Below, in pieces: positions 52,000 to 62,248 of a DNA stretch of 64,000 nucleotides. The stretch comes from Streptomyces sp. HSG2 (GTDB lineage: Bacteria; Actinomycetota; Actinomycetes; Streptomycetales; Streptomycetaceae), in the NCBI RefSeq assembly GCF_016598575.1, contig NZ_CP066801.1:2108001-2172000 (forward strand), given 5' to 3'. Numbering within the stretch: position 1 is the stretch's first letter; the number at the start of each line of letters is the position of its first letter. Position numbers and translations under genes: made by a program. The notes under the pieces are model-generated. The model was given only the letters and a program-made list of their open reading frames with translations. It made no database searches and was not told the origin of the DNA.

Positions 52000-52632
52000 T
52001 CACTTCTCCGCGAGGACGGGGTCGAGCATCGAGCGAAGCCTCTCCTCGCTGAGCCCCTGGAGGGCACGTGCGGCGATCTTGCCGTCCCGGTCGATGACGA
52101 GCGTGGACGGGATGGCCTGGGGGTTGAGCGTGCCCTTGGGGAAGCGCAGCATCAGCCGGCCCGACGGGTCGTTCAGGCTCGGGTAGGTGACGCCCTGCTC
52201 CTCCTCGAAGCGGAGGGCCGCGGCGACGCTGGTGTCACGGGTGTTGATGCCGACGAAGCGGACGCCCTGGTCCTTGGTGTCCTGGTGGACGGCCTCGAAG
52301 TTCTTCGCCTCGGCGCGGCAGGGCCCGCACCAGGAAGCCCACACGTTGAGGACGACGACCTCGCCCCGGTAGTCGGCGATGTCGAGCCGACCGCCGTCGA
52401 CGGTCTCACCGGACAGTTCGGGCGCCTCGTCGCGCTCGGCCTTGGCCACCGTGGCGATGCCGTCGGGACCGGCGACGAAGTTCGTCTCGCCGCCGCCCCC
52501 CGAGATGCCCCCGGCACCGCACGCGGTCACGAGCAGGGCGCTCACGACGGCGGCCGCGATCGGCGCGACCCGGCGACGGACGCGGGCGGCGGTGCGGGGA
52601 GGGCGCACGGGGGCGCGGCGGGCGGGACTCAT
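52000..52632 (-). CDS. resA: TlpA/ResA-like thiol-disulfide lipoprotein
   Basis: 210 residues from ATG 52632. Basic start, hydrophobic helix and lipobox LLVTAC with Cys38, so anchored outside the membrane. Thioredoxin fold with active site WASWCGPC (Cys102, Cys105), VGINTRDTS and cis-Pro region AIPSTLVIDRDG. It reduces the CXXCH cysteines of apocytochrome c and is re-reduced by CcdA. Confidence 0.94.
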   Translation of the reverse strand: MSPARRAPVRPPRTAARVRRRVAPIAAAVVSALLVTACGAGGISGGGGETNFVAGPDGIATVAKAERDEAPELSGETVDGGRLDIADYRGEVVVLNVWASWCGPCRAEAKNFEAVHQDTKDQGVRFVGINTRDTSVAAALRFEEEQGVTYPSLNDPSGRLMLRFPKGTLNPQAIPSTLVIDRDGKIAARALQGLSEERLRSMLDPVLAEK

Positions 52633-52910
52633 GTGAAAAGTTTCGCATGGCCTAGGCGGGGATCTCGCGCACCCCCCTCGAGGGCGCACCCGCGGACTCG
52701 CACCGCAGGTCGCGGGCGTGGCACCGGCCGACGAAATCCCGTCGCCCACCGCGGATCCGGGCCCACGCCTCACGAGGCCCCGGAAGGTGATCCCGTGCCC
52801 CGGTGGACCGTCGGTGGCCCCGGCCCGGGGTCCCCACGGCGGCGGGGGCGACCCGACCGTCCCGTCGCGGGGTCGCGCGTGCGGGGCCGCCCTCGCCGCG
52901 CCCGGGGCTC

Positions 52911-53624
52911 TCAGGCCCCGAACGCCTTCGCTCCGCCCTTGACGGGCTTCGCGCCGGCCAGCAGATGGGCCGGCACCAGGTCACGTGCCGGTTCGGTGTA
53001 GCCGACGGAGACGATCCGGTCGCCCTGATAGGTGAAGGTGGTCAGGGAAGCCAGGGTGCACTGGCGGCGACGCGGGTCGTGCCACAGCCGCCGCCGCTCC
53101 ACGTGGGACCGGACGATCCAGATCGGCAGCTGGTGACTGACCAGCACCGCCTCGTGGCCACGCGCCCGGTCCCTGGCGCTGTCCAGCGCGGCCCGCATGC
53201 GGCTCACCTGGTCCACGTACGGCTCGCCCCAGGAGGGTTTGAACGGGTTGACGACGTGTCTCCAGTTGGCGGGGCGGCGCAACGCCCCGTCGCCGATGCC
53301 GAAGGTCTTGCCCTGGAAGACGTTCTCGGCCTCGATCAGTCGCTCGTCCTCGCCGACGTCCAGCCCGTGCGCCCCGGCGATCGGCGCCGCCGTCTCCTGG
53401 GCGCGTTCCAACGGGGAGGCGGCCACGTGGACGACGTCGCGGTCGGCGAGGTGTGCGGCGACCCGGTCGGCCATCCGCCGGCCCAGCTCGGACAGGTGGT
53501 AGCCGGGCAGCCTGCCGTAGAGCACGCCCTCCGGGTTCTCCACCTCGCCGTGGCGCATCAGGTGGACGATCGTGGTGTCGCCGCTCGCCGCTCCGGGCCC
53601 GGGGGTCGCCACGCCGCCGCTCAC
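52911..53624 (-). CDS. Histidine phosphatase family protein (phosphoglycerate mutase-like)
   Basis: 237 residues from GTG 53624, overlapping the hemL stop (GTGA). The catalytic RHG motif is LMRHGEV (Arg24-His25-Gly26), with [15 protein letters not shown] and the later [16 protein letters not shown] holding the second His. The substrate is unknown; co-translation with hemL is conserved in Streptomyces as I recall. Confidence 0.92.
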   Translation of the reverse strand: MSGGVATPGPGAASGDTTIVHLMRHGEVENPEGVLYGRLPGYHLSELGRRMADRVAAHLADRDVVHVAASPLERAQETAAPIAGAHGLDVGEDERLIEAENVFQGKTFGIGDGALRRPANWRHVVNPFKPSWGEPYVDQVSRMRAALDSARDRARGHEAVLVSHQLPIWIVRSHVERRRLWHDPRRRQCTLASLTTFTYQGDRIVSVGYTEPARDLVPAHLLAGAKPVKGGAKAFGA

Positions 53625-54937
53625 GCCGTGGCCTCCGCCGCCGCCCGAGCGGCCGCCGGCAGGGCGTCGGCGACGCTCTGGAGTGACCGCTCGTCGTGGG
53701 CGGTGGACACGAACCACGACTCGAAGGAGGAGGGAGGCAGATAGACGCCTCGCGCCAACATCGCGTGGAAGAAGGCGGTGTAGCGGTGGGTTTCCTGCGC
53801 CCTGGCGGCCTCGTAGTCGCGTACGGGGCCCTCGGCGAAGAAGACGGAGAACATGTTGGCGGCCCTCTGCACGGTGTGCGCCACGCCCTCCTTGGAGAGC
53901 GCCTCGGAGACGAGCTCCCCGATCCGTGCCGACACCGCGTCCAGGCGGTCGTAGGCGGCGGCGTCGAGAAGGCGCAGTTGGGCGAGGCCGGCGGCGGTGG
54001 CCACCGGATTCCCGGAGAGCGTCCCGGCCTGGTAGACCGGTCCCGACGGGGCGAGGTGGTCCATGACGTCCGCCCGACCGCCGAAGGCGGCGGCCGGGAA
54101 GCCGCCTCCCATGACCTTGCCGAAGGTCATCAGGTCCGGTGCGACCCCCTCCACGCCGTACCAGCCGGCCCGGCTGGTACGGAAGCCGGTCATCACCTCG
54201 TCGGAGACGAAGAGCGCGCCCTCCGCGGCGCACACCTCCTTCAGTCCCCGGTTGAAGCCCGGCAGGGGCGGGACGACGCCCATGTTGCCCGGCGCGGCCT
54301 CGGTGATCACACAGGCGATCTCGCCGGGGTGGGCCGCGAACGCCTCGCGCACGGCGGCGAGATCGTTGTACGGGAGCACGATGGTGTCTCCGGCCTGCGC
54401 CCCGGTCACCCCGGGGGTGTCGGGCAGCCCGAAGGTGGCCACCCCCGAGCCGGCGGCGGCCAGCAACGAGTCCACGTGACCGTGGTAGCACCCGGCGAAC
54501 TTGACGACCTTGCCGCGCCCGGTGAACCCGCGGGCGAGCCGGATCGCGGACATGGTGGCCTCGGTGCCGCTGGACACCAGGCGCACCCGCTCCAGCGGCG
54601 CCACCCGGTCGACCATCTCCTCGGCCAGGGCGACCTCGCCCTCGCCGGGCGTGCCGAAGGAGGTGCCGCGCGCCACGGCACGGGTCACCGCGTCGACCAC
54701 CTCGGGATGGCCGTGGCCCAGGATCATCGGCCCCCACGAGCAGACGAGGTCGACGTACTCCCGCCCGTCCGCGTCGATCAGCCGGGGTCCGTCCCCGGAC
54801 ACCATGAAGCGGGGTGTCCCCCCGACCGCGCGGAAGGCGCGCACCGGCGAGTTCACGCCACCGGGGGTGACGGCCGCCGCACGGTCGAAAAGGGCCTGCG
54901 AGGCGGGCGCTTCGTACGGGTATGCCTGTTCGCTCAT
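53621..54937 (-). CDS. hemL: Glutamate-1-semialdehyde 2,1-aminomutase
   Basis: 438 residues from ATG 54937, the usual length. PLP enzyme that makes 5-aminolevulinate from glutamate-1-semialdehyde in the C5 heme pathway. Motifs: [60 protein letters not shown] and the Schiff-base lysine in [10 protein letters not shown] (about Lys274). Its closeness to the cytochrome c maturation genes links heme supply and use. Confidence 0.96.
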   Translation of the reverse strand: MSEQAYPYEAPASQALFDRAAAVTPGGVNSPVRAFRAVGGTPRFMVSGDGPRLIDADGREYVDLVCSWGPMILGHGHPEVVDAVTRAVARGTSFGTPGEGEVALAEEMVDRVAPLERVRLVSSGTEATMSAIRLARGFTGRGKVVKFAGCYHGHVDSLLAAAGSGVATFGLPDTPGVTGAQAGDTIVLPYNDLAAVREAFAAHPGEIACVITEAAPGNMGVVPPLPGFNRGLKEVCAAEGALFVSDEVMTGFRTSRAGWYGVEGVAPDLMTFGKVMGGGFPAAAFGGRADVMDHLAPSGPVYQAGTLSGNPVATAAGLAQLRLLDAAAYDRLDAVSARIGELVSEALSKEGVAHTVQRAANMFSVFFAEGPVRDYEAARAQETHRYTAFFHAMLARGVYLPPSSFESWFVSTAHDERSLQSVADALPAAARAAAEATA

Positions 54938-55620
54938 GGGATGCGACTTCTCCGACCTTCTCGACCTTCTGCGACTTCCCGGACTCCGGAGGCCTGGGTG
55001 ACCTCATCAGGGTAGGCCAGGGGCGGCGAGGCTCCGGTGGCCCGGGCGGGCCGGGCCGTCCGGGCGGGCGACGCGGGCGGCCGGCGGGGCCCGGTGTCGC
55101 CGGCCGCGGCGGCGCGTTCCCCGAAGGGACCCGACGGGGACCCTCGGTGCGGCCGGGCCGACCCACACGGCACTTTACGGCCGGATGATCCGACAACCCG
55201 TCCGGTCCGGGTGTCGTCTGCCAGACTGGGGGGCGGAAACACGCAGTTCACCAGGGGCACATGGCCGGACCTCGCGGAGGACCGCCGGCCCCCCGCGGGC
55301 GGATGAGTTCATCGCACGTTTCGGCGGGCGGCCGTGGGGGAGGTCACTGGCACGATGATCGGGTTGCGCGGCGAGATCCGCGCGTCCTGGAACAGCAGTC
55401 GGGTGGAGATATGCATCGCGGTGGCGGACTGGGCGAGGGGACCGACGACCTGGGTCCTCGACGTGCCCGGCGGGGAAGGCACCGACGCGACACAGAGACC
55501 CCACCCGAGGCCCACCGGCCCCACGGGGCGGACGAGGCGAACGGGAGGGCGCGCGATCCGGGTCGCGGCGGCGACGCCGGTCGTTCCGGCACGGCGAGCG
55601 GGAATGGTGGTCGGGTGGGG
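54938..55620. other. Intergenic region
   Basis: About 680 bases. An open frame at 55355-55624 overlaps the next GTG but has irregular composition and ends in Arg/Pro/Thr repeats, so I do not call it. No terminator or tRNA recognised. Confidence 0.45.
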
Positions 55621-56052
55621 GTGACCTACAAGTACTTCGGGGCGCCGGACGGCGCCACCGCGGCCCGAGTCCCCATCTCCATGCGCCCGGAGGAACTCGG
55701 CGGCGACGAACTCGGCATGAACGGCATGTTCACCCGCATCAAGCCCGAGACCATGGCCGCCATGGTCCTCACCGGCATCCAGGGCGTGCCCCTGCATCGG
55801 GTGCCCCCACTGGAACTCGTCGTCCTGCACCCCGACTACGCGGTCGTCAAACTGCCGACCACGGTGGTCGATCCGCTGCGCCGGATCGGCGAGGAGGCGG
55901 TCGGCGCCGCGGCCTTCATCTGGTCGACCGTGCCGGACCGGGGCGGACCGCGCGACGCCTTCGACGTCTACCGACTGCTGCACGAATGGCAGGACTTCAG
56001 CCACCGTCTGCACGAGGCGGGGCACCACCCGTACTGCCTGGTGTGGCCCTGA
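55621..56052 (+). CDS. Conserved hypothetical protein
   Basis: 143 residues from GTG 55621. Well-behaved codon use; begins VTYKYFGAPDGATAARVPIS, with RPEELGGDELGMNGMFTRIK and a C-terminal HEWQDFSHRLHEAGHHPYCL. No signal peptide or membrane segment. I recognise it as a conserved actinobacterial protein found beside hemL in Streptomyces, without known function. Confidence 0.75.
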   Translation: MTYKYFGAPDGATAARVPISMRPEELGGDELGMNGMFTRIKPETMAAMVLTGIQGVPLHRVPPLELVVLHPDYAVVKLPTTVVDPLRRIGEEAVGAAAFIWSTVPDRGGPRDAFDVYRLLHEWQDFSHRLHEAGHHPYCLVWP

Positions 56053-56189
56053 GCCGAGGAGTCGGCGGCCCCGGCCGGCGGAGGGCCGCGGGGTGGCCGG
56101 GGCGCGTGGAGGACCCCGTTGGAGTCTCCTGACGGTTCGTGAGGCAGCCCGTCGAACCCCTCCGGCGGCCGTCGCGAGACGGCGCGAAC

Positions 56190-56909
56190 CTATCCCCCGC
56201 CCCCGGCCCCTCCAGAGGGCGCGCCGGCCCGATCCCCGCCTCGCCCCGCCCGGCGCGCCGACCGTACGAACAGCGCGCAGGCCGATACGTAGATCGCGGC
56301 GACGTACAGCGAGGCGTCCGTGCCCGAAACCTCGGTGGCGAGCGCCCCCGCGGCAGCGCCGGCTCCGAAGAGGACGAGCACCGAGGCGTACAGGACGGCG
56401 AGCCGGAGGTCCGAGCGACTTCGGGTGCGACGCGCCGTCAAGGCCGTGTGCGTGAAGCGGGTCAGATTGCCCGTCATGGCGATCGGGAGGAACGTCGCGG
56501 GCCTGACGGCCTGGAAGAAGACGACCTGGAGGGCGGCGGAGAAGCCCACCGACGTGGTCACCGCGCTCTGCGGCAGCCCCGCCGGGGCGAGGGCCACCGT
56601 GGCCAGTACGGCCGCCTCCAACACCAGCGCGTACGCCAACGGATTCCGCGGCCGCCCCGATCGGGACCTGAGGCCGAGAAGGGACTCGGCGACGATCACA
56701 CCGGCGACGAACGCGAGGATGGGCCAGAGCCGGGAGAGCGGCTGCTCGGTGTCGGGCCTGGCCAGATCCACGCAGAAGAGGACCAGATTGCCCGTCTGCG
56801 CGCCGGCGAAGACCCCGCCGTGGGCGATGAAGAGGTAGGCGTCGGTGTAGCCGTTCGCCGTGATGACGAGAGAACTGACGGTGAATGAGGCGGTGGTCTC
56901 CTCGCTCAT
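56190..56909 (-). CDS. DUF1275 (YoaK-like) membrane protein
   Basis: 239 residues from ATG 56909. Six hydrophobic helices with the family blocks NGYTDAYLFIAHGGVFAGAQTGNLVLF and ALQVVFFQAVRPATFLPIAMTGNLTRF. The tail is Gly/Ala/Arg-rich. Membrane protein of unknown function. Confidence 0.9.
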   Translation of the reverse strand: MSEETTASFTVSSLVITANGYTDAYLFIAHGGVFAGAQTGNLVLFCVDLARPDTEQPLSRLWPILAFVAGVIVAESLLGLRSRSGRPRNPLAYALVLEAAVLATVALAPAGLPQSAVTTSVGFSAALQVVFFQAVRPATFLPIAMTGNLTRFTHTALTARRTRSRSDLRLAVLYASVLVLFGAGAAAGALATEVSGTDASLYVAAIYVSACALFVRSARRAGRGGDRAGAPSGGAGGGG

Positions 56910-57237
56910 CGTGCCTTCCTCGGTCGGTCCCCGGAGACGACCGGGCCCCGCGCGCGGCGCGCGCTCGCGGGGACGACACCGGCCGAGGACCGGGGCGCCC
57001 CGTGCCCGCCCCGGGCAGCGCAAGCATAGGCCGGGCACCGCCCGCCGACCCGGCTGCGCCGCGCCCCGGGCGTGGCCCGCCTCCCCGCCGCCGGTCCCGC
57101 TCGCCGTCCCCGCGGGGCCGCCCCTGGGCCCCCGCGCGCGACGCCCGAGGCGTGGACGTCGCCGCGCACCGGCCCGCCCGCCAAGATCCTCGCCTGGCCG
57201 GGCACGCCGGACGAGACCGCGGACGGGCCGGCCCGCC

Positions 57238-58128
57238 TCAGGAGCCGGTGAGGGAGATGGCGAGGTCGGTGATGGCCAGCGGGAACTGCCCCAGCGAGGT
57301 GATCTGCCCGGTGAGGATGTCCACCCGGTACAGCGACGGGGTGGAGGCCCCGTAGGGGGTGAGGGAGGCGAACGCGGTGTTGTCGACCGTCTTGCCACCG
57401 GACAGCGTGCTGTAGATGTCCATGCCCGCGTTGATCCCGGCGTCGATGCCGATGCCGCCGGTCGCGGCGAGGGTGCCGTTGTTCGCCGGCGACTGAAGGA
57501 CGACCTGGTCGGTGGCGGTGTTGATGTCGACCAGGGTGGTCGCGGTGGCCCCGACGAGATCGTTGTTGGTGTAGGCGGCGGCGGAGACCCCCTTGGTCGT
57601 GCCCTCCGAGGGCGGGGTGTTGAGGTTCAGGTCCTGGATGGTGCTGTGGTCGTTGACGTTGTGCCGCAGGTTCTGCCCGAAGTCGCTGATCACCCGGAGT
57701 CGGTCGGCGGCGGGGTTGAAGTCGACGCCGAAGTTGGCCCCGTGGAGCGAGTACTGAAGCTGGGACACCTTGGTCACCACGACGTCCGGGGTGACCGGCG
57801 GGGTCTTGATGGTGTAGATGCCCCCCTTGTCGCCGACCCCGTACATCAGGCCGTCCTGGACTCGGAAGTCGATACCGACCAGCGAGGTGTCGCCGCTGAG
57901 CCCGGTGACGACTCTGACCCAGTCGAGGACCTGGGGTCGGTCGGTGGTGAAGGTGGCCATCAGGGTCCCGTCCGAGCTGATCCCGAAAGCGCGCAAGCCG
58001 GCGCTCGGGTCCGGTGTCGGATCGACGGGTGACGCCGAGGCGGTACCGGGCGTGCCGAGCGCGACCGCCGCCGAGGTGGCGAGGACGGCGAGCGTCGTGG
58101 CGATTCTCTTCCTCACGCCTGCCTTCAT
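57238..58128 (-). CDS. Secreted DUF4394 protein
   Basis: 296 residues from ATG 58128. Signal peptide ending TASAS (about residue 33), then repeated beta-propeller-like strands: LRAFGISSDGTLMATF, GIDFRVQDGLMYGVGDKGGIYTI, GVDFNPAADRLRVISDFGQNLRHN, AAAYTN. This is the DUF4394 domain. Secreted, role unknown; the PucR-type gene is divergent from it. Confidence 0.88.
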   Translation of the reverse strand: MKAGVRKRIATTLAVLATSAAVALGTPGTASASPVDPTPDPSAGLRAFGISSDGTLMATFTTDRPQVLDWVRVVTGLSGDTSLVGIDFRVQDGLMYGVGDKGGIYTIKTPPVTPDVVVTKVSQLQYSLHGANFGVDFNPAADRLRVISDFGQNLRHNVNDHSTIQDLNLNTPPSEGTTKGVSAAAYTNNDLVGATATTLVDINTATDQVVLQSPANNGTLAATGGIGIDAGINAGMDIYSTLSGGKTVDNTAFASLTPYGASTPSLYRVDILTGQITSLGQFPLAITDLAISLTGS

Positions 58129-58439
58129 GGCCTGGGTTCCCTCCCTGTGGGCGGGCACCGATCGGGCGCCCGCGCGAGTTCGTGTCCCGTCGCGATGCGT
58201 CACCGCCGCCGCCGACGGGTGGTCGGGGCGGTTTCGGGTGACGCTCGACGGGCCTCCGGCGGGTGCTCATTAACCTCGCTCCACGACGCCGCCACAACCC
58301 GAACGACCCGACGGCCGGCTTGGGACAGGTGTTTTCTGCGCGACGGGACAAGACGGGGCCGGGCCGACCCTCGCCGCGTCGCGACAAGTGACAAAGCACC
58401 GTCCGGATCTGGCCTGTCGACCCGCTCCCCCCTCGTGAC
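58129..58439. promoter_or_regulatory. Divergent promoter region
   Basis: About 310 bases between the DUF4394 gene (leftward) and the PucR-type gene (rightward), with no gene of its own. I see no strong operator dyad. Confidence 0.4.
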
Positions 58440-59882
58440 ATGCTCGCCACCATGGGGAGCCTCTTCGTCGAGCTGGCCCGCCGGGCGCCCGCCAACGCTC
58501 GTCGCGAGGTGGAGGCCCACACCCGCCGCGTTCCGGGGTTCGCGCTCCTGGAACGGAGTCCCCGCGCCCGCTCCAGGACGATGGAGCACCTGATCTGGCT
58601 CCGCCGACGGAGCGTCGAACTCGGCCCCGAGGAGGAGCCCCTCGACGCCGCCGACCTCGCCAGGATCTCCTCGATGGGAGAGCTGAGGGCGGGCGCCGGG
58701 CTGTCGCTCGACGCCCGCCAGCGACTCCTGCACGTCCACACCTCCCTCGTACTGCGCGAGATCGACGAGGCGAGCGAGGCCGACCCGGGGGCCGTCGACG
58801 AACTCGTCGGCGCTGTGGGCTGGTTCGCGGCGCAGAGCGCCCGGGGCATCGCCGCCTATCGGCGGGGGTTCCTGCGCGCGTTGCGCGGACGGCTCCCCTA
58901 CACCGAGCAACTCACCTTGCTGACGCGCTCGCTGTTGCGAGGGGACCCGCTGTCGGCGGAGCTCGCCCGCGCGGTCGACATGGACATCCCCGACCGCTGC
59001 GCGGTCACCGTCTTCCGCCTCCCGGAACGGCCGGTGGTCGACCGCCTCCTGGAGAACGAGATCGGGACGCTGGCCAAGAGCCACCGGGCCCCGGTGATGT
59101 GGGGCGCGGAGCGGGAGGACGGGAGCGGCGAACTGATCGCCCTGCTGCCGCTGTCGCCCGAAACCGCCCACCCCCCGGAATCCGACGCCCGGGAGACTCG
59201 CCGCATCCGGACCGACGACGCCGATCCGGGCCCGTGCGGGCCCGGGAGAACCTCGGCGCGTCCCGGCACGCCGGTCCGGCACACGCGGGAGGACGGCGCG
59301 GCCGAGGTCGGCGGGGCGCCCCCGGGGGAGGGGGACGCAGAGGCCCCCCTCGTGCCGCGACGCGAGGCGACCGGCGGGGTTGCGGGGGAGCCGCTCCCCG
59401 AGGATCCCGCGCTCGAACGGCTGCGCCCGGCCGTCGGCGACTTCGCCCGGGTCCTCGGCCGCCCCTGCGCCGTCGGCACGGTGCCCGCCCGCCCGCCCCG
59501 GCTGGCCGAGGCGCTGGAGCGCGCCCGCCGTATCAGCCGCACCGCGCCCGCCCGGCGGGCGTCCGCTCCGCCCAGACCACACACCCTGGCCGACGTCTTC
59601 GTGGAACTGGCCGTCGCGGACGTGCCGTTCGTCGAGGACTGGCTGTGCGGACTGGCCCGCCGCCTGGAGAGCGGGCCCGACCTGCTCGTGACCCTCGACG
59701 CCTACTACCGGCACGACATGCGTCGCCGCAGCACCGCCAGCGCCCTCAACATCCACACCCGGACCCTTGACTACCGTCTGCGCAGGGCCCGCGAACTGAC
59801 CGGCATCGACCCGGGGTCGACACGAGGGGTGCGCACTCTCAGCGCCGTCGTCACCCGGCGCGGGGCGGGCGCCTGGGGCTGA
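58440..59882 (+). CDS. PucR-family HTH transcriptional regulator
   Basis: 480 residues from ATG 58440 (ATG 58452 also possible). N-terminal helical sensor-like region (about 1-170), a middle part with an inserted disordered Arg/Gly/Pro-rich stretch (about 240-320), and the C-terminal PucR helix-turn-helix: TLDAYYRHDMRRRSTASALNIHTRTLDYRLRRARELTGID. This C-terminal block is diagnostic. Target genes unknown. Confidence 0.9.
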   Translation: MLATMGSLFVELARRAPANARREVEAHTRRVPGFALLERSPRARSRTMEHLIWLRRRSVELGPEEEPLDAADLARISSMGELRAGAGLSLDARQRLLHVHTSLVLREIDEASEADPGAVDELVGAVGWFAAQSARGIAAYRRGFLRALRGRLPYTEQLTLLTRSLLRGDPLSAELARAVDMDIPDRCAVTVFRLPERPVVDRLLENEIGTLAKSHRAPVMWGAEREDGSGELIALLPLSPETAHPPESDARETRRIRTDDADPGPCGPGRTSARPGTPVRHTREDGAAEVGGAPPGEGDAEAPLVPRREATGGVAGEPLPEDPALERLRPAVGDFARVLGRPCAVGTVPARPPRLAEALERARRISRTAPARRASAPPRPHTLADVFVELAVADVPFVEDWLCGLARRLESGPDLLVTLDAYYRHDMRRRSTASALNIHTRTLDYRLRRARELTGIDPGSTRGVRTLSAVVTRRGAGAWG

Positions 59883-60012
59883 GGCCGGGACGGGCGCCCG
59901 AGCCTCCCGGCCCCGCGCCCCCGGCGGGAGAGGTCGCGCCGCCCGGGGCCGACACCCGGTCCGCGCGGCCGGGGTGCCGCCTCGGCGGAGGAGAACCGGA
60001 CATAATGCGCCC

Positions 60013-61965
60013 ATGCCCCGCCAGCCTTCCCTCGGTCGCACCCCTCCGGACTGGCTGGTGCGGAGTCTGCGCTCGGAGCACGCGCGCGTCGACCGCGCCC
60101 GTGTCCTGCGCGCCGCCGTCGCCCTGCCGCTGCCCCTCGCCGTCGGACTCCTCGTCGACCGGCCCGACTACGGCGCGCTGGCCTCCATCGGCGCACTGCT
60201 CGGCGTCATGAGCGACACCGCCAACGCCTACCGCATGCGGGTGCTCGGCATCGCCGTCCCCCAGGTGCTCGGCGCCGTCGGCATCACCCTGGGGTCCCTG
60301 GTGAGCGGGCAGGGCTGGATCTCCGTCGTCTGTCTGACGGCGGTCGCCCTGGTCTCCGGGATGATCTCGACGGTGGGGGCGCTCGCCTCCGCATCGGGAC
60401 TCTTCCTGCTGCTCTTCGCAGTGGTGGGCGAGGACCTGCCGATGCCCCGGCCCTGGTGGGCGCCACCGTGCCTGGTCCTCCTCGGCGGACTTGTCGTCCT
60501 CGTCCTCGGCCTGCTCGCCTGGCCGTTGCGCGCCGGGGTTCCCGAGCGGCGGGCGGTGGCCGACACCTACCGCGCGGCAGCCGACCTGTTGGAGGCGGGC
60601 GGCGCGCGCGGCACGGGCCCGCCGACCGGCTACGAGACCGCGCGCCGCGCCACGACGCGCGCGCTGGACGACGCCTACGACGCGGTACTCGCCCGCCGCA
60701 CCCGAGTCCAGAGCTGCAACCAGGAACTCGCGCGGCTGCTGGCCGAGTTGAACGCGGTGATCCCGCTGGTCGAAGCCGCGTCCGCCCGGCGGCTCAGCGA
60801 CGAGCCGCTGCCCGCCGCCGTCCCGGCCGCCGTCCGCCGACTGGCCTCGGCGGTCGAGAGCGGGCGGGCCCCGTCGACGCCACCGGCCCTCCCCCCGCCG
60901 ACCGACCGAACCGGGCGGGCCGTCGACCTGGCCCTCCGACACGCCACCGACGTCGTTTCGGCCCCCCTCGTCGACCCGCGTGGTCTGGAGGACCGGCTGG
61001 GGCGGCCGGCAGCGCTGCGGGTCCGCGCGGTCCGCGCGGCGCGCGGCGTCGTCCTGTCCCCGGCCGCCCGGCGATACGGGCTGCGTCTCGCGCTGAGCAT
61101 CGCGCTGGCCCAGGCCCTGGTGTCCCTCGTCCCGGTACCGCGCTCCTACTGGGTGGCCGTGACGATCGCCTTCGTCCTGAAGCCCGACTTCGGCCCGGTC
61201 TTCTCGCGCGCGCTGCTGCGCGCGGTGGGGACCGTGGCGGGCCTGGTGGTGTCGGCCGCGGTGCTGGCGGAGGTGCCGCGAGGCTGGTGGGACGTGGTCG
61301 TCCTGCTCGTCGTCGGCGGACTGGTCCCGGCGTCGACCCCCCGCGGCTACGGCTACCAGACGGCCGCGATCACACCGGTCATCCTGATCCTGTCCGACAT
61401 CCTCAGCGGCGAGGGCACGGCCTTGCTCCTCCCCCGGCTCGTGGACTCGCTCCTGGGCTGCGCCATCGCGCTGCTGGCCACCTACCTGTTGTGGCCGGAG
61501 CGCTGGTCGACCCGGGTGGGCGACCGCCTCGCGGAGGCCGTGGCGAGCGCCGCGCGGTACGTGGAGTGCGCCTTCGGCGGGTGTGACGACCGGGCCGCGG
61601 AGGCGAGGGCACGTCGCGCCCTCTACCGCGATCTGGCCGCCATCGGCACCGAGGTCCGGCGCGCACAGGCCGAACCGCCGCCCACCGGTCGCCACGCCGC
61701 GGCGTGGTGGCCGCTGGTCGTGGCGGTCGAGCGGGTCGTGGACACCACGACGGCCGCGTCGGTACAGGTCCGGCACGGAGCGGACGCTCCGGCGCGGGCG
61801 GAGGTCGAGGAGGTGACGCGGGAACTGTGGGGGCTGTCCAGGGGGCTGCGCGCGTCCGAGGTGCTGGTCGGCGTCGACGCGCGGTTCGACGGCCCGCCGG
61901 AGAGCGTGCTGGAGCCGGTGCGGCGGGAGGTGGCCGCCGCGCGGGCGGTCGCCTCCCCTCGGTGA
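60013..61965 (+). CDS. FUSC-family membrane protein
   Basis: 650 residues from ATG 60013. Two clusters of membrane helices (about 35-180 and 365-500) separated by a soluble domain, as in FUSC/aromatic acid exporter-like proteins. The second cluster holds SYWVAVTIAFVLKPDFGPVF, typical of FUSC. Possible efflux role; substrate unknown. Confidence 0.87.
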   Translation: MPRQPSLGRTPPDWLVRSLRSEHARVDRARVLRAAVALPLPLAVGLLVDRPDYGALASIGALLGVMSDTANAYRMRVLGIAVPQVLGAVGITLGSLVSGQGWISVVCLTAVALVSGMISTVGALASASGLFLLLFAVVGEDLPMPRPWWAPPCLVLLGGLVVLVLGLLAWPLRAGVPERRAVADTYRAAADLLEAGGARGTGPPTGYETARRATTRALDDAYDAVLARRTRVQSCNQELARLLAELNAVIPLVEAASARRLSDEPLPAAVPAAVRRLASAVESGRAPSTPPALPPPTDRTGRAVDLALRHATDVVSAPLVDPRGLEDRLGRPAALRVRAVRAARGVVLSPAARRYGLRLALSIALAQALVSLVPVPRSYWVAVTIAFVLKPDFGPVFSRALLRAVGTVAGLVVSAAVLAEVPRGWWDVVVLLVVGGLVPASTPRGYGYQTAAITPVILILSDILSGEGTALLLPRLVDSLLGCAIALLATYLLWPERWSTRVGDRLAEAVASAARYVECAFGGCDDRAAEARARRALYRDLAAIGTEVRRAQAEPPPTGRHAAAWWPLVVAVERVVDTTTAASVQVRHGADAPARAEVEEVTRELWGLSRGLRASEVLVGVDARFDGPPESVLEPVRREVAAARAVASPR

Positions 61966-62248
61966 CGCCCCGGGCGGTGACGGCCCGTCTCCGCCCGGGG
62001 CAGCACTTCGTGTCCCTCCCCCGGCGCACTCCCGCTGGTCCCGGGCACGAGCGCGGGCGACGGTGGTTTCGGGCCCGGCGCGCGGCGGTGGCGGGCGGTG
62101 GCCCGGTCCGGGCGTGTCCCGGTCGCCCGCCGTCAGCGAGGAGAAGGCGATGTCCCGTCCCGCGGAGCCCGGGTCGCTCGTCCTCCGTCCCGGTGCCCGC
62201 CGCGCGGACGACCCCGCGCGCACCTCCTGACCCGGCGGGAAGGCGCCG

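Noticed and set aside
55355..55624. Frame overlapping the next gene by GTGA
   Set aside because: The first half is plausible, but the second half is Arg/Pro/Thr repeats; no recognisable family.
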